Origin: VSJD01 sp041653875
GTDB taxonomy: Bacteria > Verrucomicrobiota > Kiritimatiellia > JAAZAB01
DNA: 64,000 nt
Direction of reading: 5' to 3'
Assembly (NCBI GenBank): GCA_041653875.1
Contig: JBAZEM010000015.1
Coordinates: forward strand, 1 to 64,000
Within the stretch, counting starts at the first letter, position 1, and each line of letters begins with the position of its first letter. The notes beneath the pieces are model-generated. The model saw only the letters and a program-made list of their open reading frames with translations, ran no database searches and was not told the DNA's origin. Made by a program: the position numbers and the translations under genes. Positions 37,433 to 44,977 of this stretch are shown in pieces.

Positions 37433-37714
37433 TCAATGATAGTCCACAATCTCGACGTTCCAAGCATGGCTTTCGTGCCATTCAAAGCATATCCGCCACT
37501 GGTCATTGACACGGATACTGTGCTGTCCTTCGCGGTTACCTTTGAGCTTTTCAAGGCGATTGCCAGGCGGCACCCGCAAGTCTTCAAGGGTCTTTGCCGC
37601 TTCTATCCATTCCAATTTACGCCGTGCCATACGCTGAATATCAGTTCCCCACCGCCGGATATACTCCCGCTCAAATAACCGTTCTGTTTCTCGACATTTG
37701 AAGCTTTTTATCAT
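37433..37714 (-). CDS. higB: HigB-family toxin (RelE superfamily)
   Basis: 93 residues: IKSFKCRETERLFEREYIRRW, RRKLEWIEAAKTLEDLRVPPGNRLEKLKG, HSIRVNDQWRICFEW and VEIVDYH at the C-terminus, where HigB carries its active-site residues. Ribosome-dependent mRNA interferase. The toxin-first order is typical of higBA. It lies between decayed DNA and the integrase pseudogene. Confidence 0.94.
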   Translation of the reverse strand: MIKSFKCRETERLFEREYIRRWGTDIQRMARRKLEWIEAAKTLEDLRVPPGNRLEKLKGNREGQHSIRVNDQWRICFEWHESHAWNVEIVDYH

Positions 37715-38061
37715 GTCTGGCCCTTACTATGAACGGAGGCCGTTAATATGTCAAGCATTTAATATGACCAACGCTTCCCGTTTTATTTCCCGCCAATTCT
37801 TCCCGTTCAACTTGTCCAGGGCGGCCCGGACTTGCGCCCGGATGTCGGCCTGGGATGGCGGTAACGCAAGGGGTTGTATGATTTCGCCGGTAACAGCCGG
37901 CAATGATTCAATGGCGGCGGTGGCGGCCCCGGCCGACAGGTGGAAATATTTTTCAGTCATTCCGGCGGTCGTATGGCCAATCAGCCCTTGCACAACGGAA
38001 AGCGGAACATGCCCCTCCGCGCACATGGAAACAAACGCATGGCGCAAGTTAGGCGGCCAAA

Positions 38062-38135
38062 GGCCGCGACTTTGCCGTTCTCTCGAACGGCGCTACAACG
38101 AGCCGGTGTAGTTGCGGTTCGATAGAACCGCTTGC
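38062..38135. repeat. GCCGTTCTNTCGAACGGC hairpin pair inside the integrase
   Basis: Two hairpins, GCCGTTC-TCTC-GAACGGC and GCGGTTC-GATA-GAACCGC, joined by CTACAACGAGCCGGTGTAG. Same family as 13360-13440 and 59200-59362. It lies exactly between the HSL and LRH residues of the integrase active site and shifts the frame. Confidence 0.85.
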
Positions 38136-38665
38136 CGCCGTGTGGATTGAAATTCCTTAACATCAAGCTATGATAGCCGACTTCTACAATTCGACGCGCG
38201 CCTGGGCCTTTGCGGTCGCGTAGCGTCTTGATTTCGCATGACTCAACGAGCTGTTGAACGCGGTTTGTGATGTTCGTCCGCCGGGTCTCATAATCGCGCG
38301 CAATTTCCGGCATAACGTATTCGCGGCGCTTTTCCGGTTCGATCTCTATAAGCACGGCGCGCAATGCCGGATGGATGGATGGGAATTGTCAGCAACCGGC
38401 CCTTACGTGATTTGCTTGGCACGCGACGGATGATCCCGCGCACAAGGTCAATTTCGGCCCAGCGGAGCGTGGCGGCATCGGCCAGGCGTAAGCCGGTGTA
38501 AATGCCTATGGCAATCAAAACCCGAAGGTCGCCTTGTGCGGCTTGGCATACACGGCGGAGTTCGTCAACCGTCAATTCCCGCCGGCCTTCGTCGTGCTGT
38601 TCCCGGCGCGCAATCTTTCCCCAGGGGTTTTCAGCCGTGATATGCCCGTCCGATTTCAGCCGATC

Positions 38666-38992
38666 ATGGACCTCCCATCTGCCATCGCGGTTGTTCTTCC
38701 TAAACCTGCCGCCTATGTCGTTGCTTCTTCCACCGCTGATTACCTGTATAAAGGCTGTTCCCGCAATCTACGCGCACGCCTGATGGATCATCAAGCTGGC
38801 CGTGAACCCCGCACCAAAAAACAGACGGCCGTTGAACCTGGTTTATGTTAAGTACTTCGACTCCTATTCCGACGCTATGGTAATGGAACGCTATCTTAAA
38901 TCCGGCCAAGGCCGGTTGTGGTTAAAGGCATTTTTGCAAGCTTCGCCTTAGGCCGACAAGTTCCGCCAGAAGGCTGACCCGCCTCCGGCGGG
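38666..38992 (+). pseudogene. GIY-YIG unit, copy 2 (frameshifted) plus double hairpin
   Basis: About 95 percent identical to copy 1 from the ATG to GCAAGCTTCGCC. An extra C in the GCACC-AAAAAAC stretch (about 38813) shifts the frame, so the protein stops early (GLC); the rest reads in another frame as PLNLVYVKYFDS to WLKAFLQASP. The copy ends with a slightly degenerate double hairpin (38962-38992), as copy 1 does. It sits on the opposite strand inside the integrase pseudogene. Confidence 0.88.
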
Positions 38993-39059
38993 TGAGCACG
39001 ACCGCTCCGGTTTTCGGCGCAAACTTGACATCGCGGGCCTCTTTTGACACATTGTCACC

Positions 39060-40202
39060 ATGAGTCTGAAGGTCAACACGCAAATTCCAGGCGGCAATGC
39101 CGCGGATGTCGAGATCCTGGAAGACGGCGTATGTCCCGAAGTGCGTTTCGCCTCCGATCCCTATGAGTCCCCCGAAGCGCTCTGGTTCTATTTTCGACTG
39201 GTGGAGACGGAAAGCGATCCGGCGCGTCAAACCAAGGTGCGCTTAACCTGGAAGCATTTTGACATCATGCCGGGCTGCACCGACGCCACGGCCTGCCGCC
39301 CGGTCTTTCAACCGGCCGGCCATGCGTGGTCCCGGCTCAAGCAGGGTGAAGAAAAACGCATGCCGGATGGCCGGCGGGAATTGTCCTGGCTGATTCCGCA
39401 TCCTGCGCCGGCAACCGAAGTCGCCCTCTGCTTCCCCTACGGTGCGGCCGATGTGCAGTCGCTTTTACAGCACTATCCCAATTACTGGCAGTCGGCGGCG
39501 ATCGGGGTAAGCCAAGGCGGCCGACGCATTGCGCGGCTGAATAATGCCGTTGGATCACTGGACGGCAGGCAGCCCGGCTGCTACATCGTGGCCCGCCAAT
39601 ATGCCGGGGAAACACCGGGCTCCTGGGTGCTCGACGGATTCCTCCAGCACCTGGCCCAGATTCGCAAGTCCGGCTACGTTGTCTGGGCTGTGCCGCTTGT
39701 GGATGTTGACGGCATCGTCCGCGGACAATACGGCAAAGACGCTTTCCCCTACGATCTCGATCACGCTTGGGGCCAGCCGCCCATGCGCCATGAAACGCTG
39801 GTCATCCGCCAAGATGTCCTGCGTTGGAAGGCGCGTTGCCGTCCGATCCTGGCGCTGGACTTCCACGCGCCGGGGGTCTGCGAACATGACGGCGTCTATG
39901 CTTATGTCGGCGGCGATACGAACGGGCCCCTGGCGGCCGAGGAAACAAAGTGGTGCAACGCCCTGCGGAACGAATTGCAGGCCGAGTTCGCCGCGCCGGA
40001 ATTCAAGCGGGTCGCCAACTCTCCGTCACGCTGGACCACGCCCGGGTTCGCGGCCTTCCTGCGCGCTGAACTCGGCGTGCCCACCTTAAGCCTGGAGATC
40101 CCCTACGCGCTGGCGGGCGAAAATCTCCTGACGCAGAAGATTTACCGGGAAATCGGACGCCGCCTGGCCGTGGGCTTGCTCCATCGGCATGGGGGCGCCT
40201 AA
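39060..40202 (+). CDS. M14-type carboxypeptidase with altered zinc site
   Basis: 380 residues resembling cytosolic carboxypeptidase/M14 peptidases: an N-terminal beta domain (1-130, FYFRL ... WKHFDIMPGC), then the catalytic part. The first zinc motif, normally HxxE in a RxHxGE context, reads ARQYAGETPGSW, with Tyr at the His position. The third ligand is present in LALDFHAPG, and the general-base Glu is probably in TLSLEIPYA. The enzyme may bind metal poorly or be an inactive homologue. ATG at 39060; no Shine-Dalgarno sequence seen. It begins 28 bases beyond the integrase remnant. Confidence 0.8.
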   Translation: MSLKVNTQIPGGNAADVEILEDGVCPEVRFASDPYESPEALWFYFRLVETESDPARQTKVRLTWKHFDIMPGCTDATACRPVFQPAGHAWSRLKQGEEKRMPDGRRELSWLIPHPAPATEVALCFPYGAADVQSLLQHYPNYWQSAAIGVSQGGRRIARLNNAVGSLDGRQPGCYIVARQYAGETPGSWVLDGFLQHLAQIRKSGYVVWAVPLVDVDGIVRGQYGKDAFPYDLDHAWGQPPMRHETLVIRQDVLRWKARCRPILALDFHAPGVCEHDGVYAYVGGDTNGPLAAEETKWCNALRNELQAEFAAPEFKRVANSPSRWTTPGFAAFLRAELGVPTLSLEIPYALAGENLLTQKIYREIGRRLAVGLLHRHGGA

Positions 40203-40293
40203 CATTGCCACCGGGAAATTAATAGCGCACCCCCATCGCCTTTCGCCCATTCCACTCGACACACAGTGTAAACCTGATAGCATAAACACCGTG

Positions 40294-41535
40294 ATGAACA
40301 CCCTTGCGGATATTTCAGTAACGGCCCGAAAGGAACTGGCGCAAGCCCGGCGGATTGTGGTCAAGATCGGCAGTCGCATCCTGGTCCAGCGCTCCGGCCG
40401 GCCCGAAATGCGCCGGATTCGTTCACTGGTACGGGAATTGGCCAAACTCCGGAACACGGGCCGCGAAGTTGTCTTTGTCACCTCCGGCGCGATCGGCGCC
40501 GGCATGGAAGCGCTCGGCATGCAGCGGCGTCCCACCAATTTGCCTGAATTACAAATGGCCGCGGCCGTTGGCCAAAGCCGCTTGATGACGCGCTACGACA
40601 AGCTGTTCGCCCGCGAACACCGCAAAATCGGGCAGGTATTGCTGACACATGACGACCTTAAAAATCGCTCCCGGCACCTGAACGCGCGCAACACCATGTT
40701 GACCATGCTGGGCGCCGGCGTCATTCCGGTGGTCAACGAAAACGACGCCGTGGCGGTGGATGAAATCAAATTCGGCGACAACGATTTGCTGGCATCGCTG
40801 GTGGTTCATTTGATCGACGCCGACTTGCTGATCATCCTGACCACCACCGACGGACTGCGCGAGCCGGCATCTTCCGGACGTTCCCGGCGCGTGGCGTTCC
40901 TGGAAGGCGTCACGCCCGAGGTGCTGGCCCTGGCCGCCGGCAAGGGCAGCGCCCTTTCCACCGGCGGCATGGCCAGCAAATTGGAAGCGTCCCACGCCGT
41001 GGCCAAAACCGGCGCCGCCGTCGTCATCGCCGACGGCCGCCGAAGCGGCATCATCGGTAAAATCATGGAGGGCGCCGACATGGGCACCCTGATCCGGCCC
41101 GCGTCCGACCGTCGCGCCGAATCCCTCACGGGGCGCAAACGCTGGATCGCTTTTTTCCATAAGCCCCAGGGGACGCTGGTTATCGATGACGGCGCGCGGC
41201 GCGCCATCGAACGGAACGGCAGAAGCCTGCTGCCCATCGGCATCAAAAAGGTCGATGGCGAGTTCGAGGCCGGCGCGGCCGTGGACATCGGGACTGCGGA
41301 TCGAACACTGATTGCGCGCGGTTTGGTTTCCTATTCCAGCCGCGACATCCGGTTAATCCAAGGACGGCAGACGGATGCCATCGCCGGAATTCTGGGAGCG
41401 GCGAATTACACGGCGGTGGTGCACAGGAATAATATGGCGATCATGAACGCGCCTTCCGACAAGAAGAAAACTACAAACGTCCAACGCCCAACGCCGAATG
41501 AAAACGAGGGGCACAAAAATGAGTCTGCACGATGA
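40294..41535 (+). CDS. proB: Glutamate 5-kinase with PUA domain
   Basis: First step of proline synthesis, glutamate to gamma-glutamyl phosphate. The amino-acid kinase domain has RRIVVKIGSRIL, VTSGAIGAGMEALGM, VNENDAVAVDEIKFGDNDLLAS and TGGMASKLEASHAV. A PUA domain follows from about residue 290 (AGAAVDIGTADRTLIARGL). 413 residues. The last ~20 residues (TTNVQRPTPNENEGHKNES) are repeat-like. The gene overlaps proA by 17 bases, so the two are co-translated. Confidence 0.95.
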   Translation: MNTLADISVTARKELAQARRIVVKIGSRILVQRSGRPEMRRIRSLVRELAKLRNTGREVVFVTSGAIGAGMEALGMQRRPTNLPELQMAAAVGQSRLMTRYDKLFAREHRKIGQVLLTHDDLKNRSRHLNARNTMLTMLGAGVIPVVNENDAVAVDEIKFGDNDLLASLVVHLIDADLLIILTTTDGLREPASSGRSRRVAFLEGVTPEVLALAAGKGSALSTGGMASKLEASHAVAKTGAAVVIADGRRSGIIGKIMEGADMGTLIRPASDRRAESLTGRKRWIAFFHKPQGTLVIDDGARRAIERNGRSLLPIGIKKVDGEFEAGAAVDIGTADRTLIARGLVSYSSRDIRLIQGRQTDAIAGILGAANYTAVVHRNNMAIMNAPSDKKKTTNVQRPTPNENEGHKNESAR

Positions 41536-42811
41536 AATGCTGAACATGGGACAGCGGGCGCTGGCGGCCTCGCGGCAATTGGCGCTCCTGGGCGCCCGCC
41601 GTAAAAACGGCATCCTGCTGGCAATGGCCGATCGGCTCCTCGGCGACAGCGCCCTCATTCAACAAGCGAATGCGGCGGACATGGAAGCCGGACGGCAAGC
41701 GGGGCTTTCGTCCGCCATGCTGGACCGGCTGCAGTTGACCGGCGCGCGGATCGAGGCCATGGCGCAGGGCTTGCGCAACGTCGCCGCCCTGCCCGATCCG
41801 GTCGGGCGCACCATCCGGCGCTGGACGCGCCCCAGCGGAGGTGTCCGCCCCAGCGGAGGTGTCCGCCCCAGCGGCCTGCAGATTGTCAAACGCCGCGTGC
41901 CGATCGGCGTGATCGGGATCATTTATGAGTCGCGCCCCAACGTGACGGCCGACGCCGCCGCGCTCTGTTTTAAAACATCCAACGCCGTTATTTTGCGCGG
42001 CGGCAAAGAAGCTGCGCGCTCCAACAACGCCATTATCCGGGCCATGATAACCGGCGGCGTCCGCGAAGGCTTGCCGGCGGACGCGATCCAGTTCATTCAA
42101 ACACCCGACCACGATGCAATCCGCGAGTTGGTGCAATTGGAAGGATTGGTGGACCTGGTTATTCCCCGCGGCGGCGAAACCTTGATCCGGGCGGTCATGG
42201 CAAACGCGCGCGTGCCGGTGATCAAGCATTACAAGGGCGTATGCCACGTCTATGTGGACCAGAGCGCCGACCAGGACATGGCGTTGGCCATCATTGAAAA
42301 CGCCAAATGCCAGCGGCCCGGCGTCTGCAATGCCGTTGAAAAAGTTCTGATTCACGAGGCCATCGCCGGCGCGTTCCTGCCGCGCCTGGTAGCACGGCTC
42401 CAGGCCCGCGGCGTGGAACTGCGCGGGGATGAGGCCGCACGGCGGCTCGTCCCCGCCCTGCGCGCGGCAACGGAAGAGGACTGGACGACCGAATACCTGG
42501 ACTTGATCCTGGCGATCCGAATTGTGCCCTCGGTCAAAGCGGCGGCCGAGCACATCAACCGTTATTCCTCGCACCATTCCGACGCCATCGTGACCGCCTC
42601 AACCGCAGCCCAAAAGATATTCACCGCCGAAGTTGATTCCGCCTGCGTTTATGTGAATGCCTCAACCCGTTTTACCGACGGCGGCGAATTCGGCATGGGC
42701 GCCGAAATCGGCATCAGCACCGACAAACTACATGCGCGCGGCCCAATGGGGCTGGAAGAACTCACCACATATAAATACGTGATCCACGGAACGGGCCAGG
42801 TGCGGCGGTAA
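41519..42811 (+). CDS. proA: Gamma-glutamyl phosphate reductase
   Basis: Second step of proline synthesis, NADPH-dependent reduction to glutamate semialdehyde. Markers: PIGVIGIIYESRPNVT, GGKEAARSNNAI, IPRGGETLIRAV, and the catalytic Cys in CQRPGVCNAVEK. 430 residues from the ATG at 41519. At 41826-41873 an 18-base unit (CGCCCCAGCGGAGGTGTC) is repeated about 2.7 times, giving RPSGGV RPSGGV RPSGL where homologues have a single RPNGL. This lengthens the loop by 12 residues in frame. Confidence 0.95.
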   Translation: MSLHDEMLNMGQRALAASRQLALLGARRKNGILLAMADRLLGDSALIQQANAADMEAGRQAGLSSAMLDRLQLTGARIEAMAQGLRNVAALPDPVGRTIRRWTRPSGGVRPSGGVRPSGLQIVKRRVPIGVIGIIYESRPNVTADAAALCFKTSNAVILRGGKEAARSNNAIIRAMITGGVREGLPADAIQFIQTPDHDAIRELVQLEGLVDLVIPRGGETLIRAVMANARVPVIKHYKGVCHVYVDQSADQDMALAIIENAKCQRPGVCNAVEKVLIHEAIAGAFLPRLVARLQARGVELRGDEAARRLVPALRAATEEDWTTEYLDLILAIRIVPSVKAAAEHINRYSSHHSDAIVTASTAAQKIFTAEVDSACVYVNASTRFTDGGEFGMGAEIGISTDKLHARGPMGLEELTTYKYVIHGTGQVRR

Positions 42812-42990
42812 AGGTCTATTCGGTTGCAGCGTTCACGGTTCAGCGGCTCACGGTTATCGGAGCGGGCCGAGAACGGCTCAAACCGCCAACGCCAAAACAT
42901 TCAATGCGACGACTCGGTTCCCGTTCAGTCATGCTCTTTCCACAACCGCTGAACGGTCGAACCTATGAACCGTGAAGATGGGGAGCCACC
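42812..42990. repeat. Convergent spacer with GGTTCAGCGGTT inverted repeats
   Basis: GTTCACGGTTCAGCGG (42830-42845) and CCGCTGAACGG...GAACCGTGAA (42946-42976) form a large inverted pair. No gene seen. Could act as a bidirectional end for proA and the facing minus-strand gene. Confidence 0.6.
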
Positions 42991-43686
42991 TTATTTCAGA
43001 GAAGGTTCCTTAGTCTTGGACTTGGCAGCCGGTTTCGCAAGCTCCGCCGGAGCGGGGATCTCCGGGGATGATTCAATCAGCACGGCCGGAGGCGTATCGC
43101 CTTTCCTCTGTTTAAATTCCTTCGTCGCCAGCGGCAGTTTGGAACGCGGAATATCGTACGGATTGAATTCGCGCAGGGGCGTGTTGACATCCGTGAGGTT
43201 CAGGGCATAGCGCCGGGCCAGCCATTCCCATTCGCGATCGGTGAAATGGAACACCGGGTCCATGCCGTTAATCAGATCGGCCAGCGCCATGGTCTTGAGC
43301 CGCGTCACATCGGCGCCCCAGGCCGCTTCGTCCTCCAACAGGGCCGGCAGAGCCTGGGTCTCGCCGATCACGACAACCCGACGCGGCCATTCGGGCACGA
43401 AGCGGCGTTCGCGAAAATCATCCGGGGTCACGTATTGCCACGCGCCGTTCGTCCAGACAAACAACAAGGGATCCGCCGCGCGCGCGTCCCCGCGGCAGGA
43501 TAGCACCACCATCGGGCGCATCGCCGCCAAATCCATGGCCAATTGCACCATCCGCGGACGCGCCGGCACAATCATGAGAGTCGTGGCGCGATTGTGCTTG
43601 GCGCGAACCGGACCCGCAGATGCGACCAATCCCAGGCCGATGCACAAACCCAGGCAACACAGCACCCGATAAATGCGACGATCCAT
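42991..43686 (-). CDS. Secreted protein of unknown function
   Basis: 231 residues from the ATG at 43686, preceded by a strong GAGGAGG. The signal peptide is RVLCCLGLCIGLGLVASAGPVRA. The mature part has RMVQLAMDLAAMRPMVVLSCRGDARAADPLLFVW and VVVIGETQALPALLEDEAAWGADVTRLKTM. This recalls cell-wall-binding-repeat-2 or glycosyl-hydrolase accessory proteins, but I cannot assign a family. A Pro/Ala/Lys-rich tail (PAPAELAKPAAKSKTK) ends it. Confidence 0.7.
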   Translation of the reverse strand: MDRRIYRVLCCLGLCIGLGLVASAGPVRAKHNRATTLMIVPARPRMVQLAMDLAAMRPMVVLSCRGDARAADPLLFVWTNGAWQYVTPDDFRERRFVPEWPRRVVVIGETQALPALLEDEAAWGADVTRLKTMALADLINGMDPVFHFTDREWEWLARRYALNLTDVNTPLREFNPYDIPRSKLPLATKEFKQRKGDTPPAVLIESSPEIPAPAELAKPAAKSKTKEPSLK

Positions 43687-43801
43687 GACACACCTCCTCG
43701 TTGATGATATTCGATAATTAGCGACAGCAGGCAACGCCCATATCTCGAAATTAAACGTATTCTAATTGAGCGCGGCTTTAAAAGCAACAGCGTTTATAAT
43801 T

Positions 43802-44728
43802 TCAACAGCGGATCATGCGCCGAAATTGACGGACGCGCGCCTCGATATCGGCGCGCCGGATCGCCCTCAGTTTTTCCAGGCTGAAGGCCTCCACCGTGAA
43901 AGACGCCACCATGGCGCCATAGACCATGGCGCGCCGGACCGTCAAGGGCGTAATTCGCCGTCCGCGCGCCAACACGCCCATCAACCCGCCGGCGAAGGCA
44001 TCGCCCGCGCCGGTCGGATCCTGGACCTCGTCCACCGGGTAGGCCGGAACCAGGACCAGGCCATGTTTGGAGAACACCATGCTGCCGTGTTCGCCTTTTT
44101 TAACGATGACATACCGCGGCCCAAGGGCCAGCACGCGCCGCGCGGCTTGCACAAGATGTTCCTCGCCCGTCAATTCACGGGCCTCGAAATCGTTAAGCAG
44201 GAGCAGATCCACCCGGCGGATTACTTTTAAGAGCGCGGGGCGCGCTATTTTAATCCACAAATCCATGGTATCGGCGGCCACAAAGCGGGGTGCGCGCATT
44301 TGCGAAAGCACCCGGGCCTGGAGTTCCGGCGCGATGTTGGCTAGGAAAAGGAACGGGCTTTTGCGGTAGGCCGCGGGCAAATCGGGCGCGAAATCGGCAA
44401 AAACATTGAGATCCGTGGAAAGCGTCCGCCGACTGTTCATGTTGCGCTCATAAACGCCCGACCAGCGGAATGTTTTTCCATCGGCCGCCTGCAGTCCCCG
44501 CCGATCGATATGAAAGCTACGGAAAGCCGCACGGCAGCGTTCCGGAAAATCGCGGCCAACCACGCCCACCATGCCCGTGCGCGCAAAAAACGATGCCGCC
44601 GCGCAGGCATAGCTGACCGAGCCCCCCAAAATGTCGCGGCGCGCGGCCAGCGGCGTTTTAACGGTATCCAAACCGATGGAACCCACCACCACCAGATCGA
44701 CCGGGTCGTTTCCGCGTTGTGACATCAT
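43802..44728 (-). CDS. PfkB-family carbohydrate kinase
   Basis: 308 residues, ribokinase-like. N-terminal DLVVVGSIGLDTVKTPLAARRDILGGSVSYACAA; the ATP-site and catalytic-base motif DPTGAGDAFAGGLMGVL with the catalytic Asp; VIVKKGEHGSMVF. Phosphorylates a sugar or nucleoside; the substrate is not deducible. The start MMSQRGND has GGAGG upstream. The next gene (protein kinase) is divergent, about 250 bases away. Confidence 0.9.
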   Translation of the reverse strand: MMSQRGNDPVDLVVVGSIGLDTVKTPLAARRDILGGSVSYACAAASFFARTGMVGVVGRDFPERCRAAFRSFHIDRRGLQAADGKTFRWSGVYERNMNSRRTLSTDLNVFADFAPDLPAAYRKSPFLFLANIAPELQARVLSQMRAPRFVAADTMDLWIKIARPALLKVIRRVDLLLLNDFEARELTGEEHLVQAARRVLALGPRYVIVKKGEHGSMVFSKHGLVLVPAYPVDEVQDPTGAGDAFAGGLMGVLARGRRITPLTVRRAMVYGAMVASFTVEAFSLEKLRAIRRADIEARVRQFRRMIRC

Positions 44729-44977
44729 ATCGCTGCGCCTCCGCACACCGGCACGCGCTGGCGGCGCGCCGGACATGGCCTGACCAATCGTTTTCCCGTG
44801 CAAGCATTGTGAAGGTTCGAGTGCGGAAGTCAAATATTTTGTTAGTGCACAATTACGGCGCTATGGTATTATTCTTGTGATCTTGGGGAGCATTGTCGCC
44901 GCCGGCGACCGGATGCCACAGATATCAGGAACAGGCGCGTATGGCGCACACTCTTATGGAAAGCAAAAAACTCCGAT

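Larger units (their letters stand above)
37751..39031 (-). pseudogene. Tyrosine recombinase (integrase), broken
   Basis: Pieces of one integrase in at least three frames. A possible N-terminus MSSLRRKPERSC lies at 39031-38993. Then KSDGHITAENPWGKI and VDELRRVCQ to TGLRLADAATLRW (first catalytic Arg) end at about 38370. A shifted frame continues KRREYVMPEIARDYETRRTN and RRIVEVGYHSL to about 38170. The C-terminus is LRHAFVSM (second Arg), LIGHTTAG and TEKYFHLS (catalytic Tyr). A GIY-YIG/double-hairpin unit (38666-38992) occupies the N-terminal part. A hairpin repeat (38062-38135) splits the HSL-LRH motif. No functional product is possible. Confidence 0.88.
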
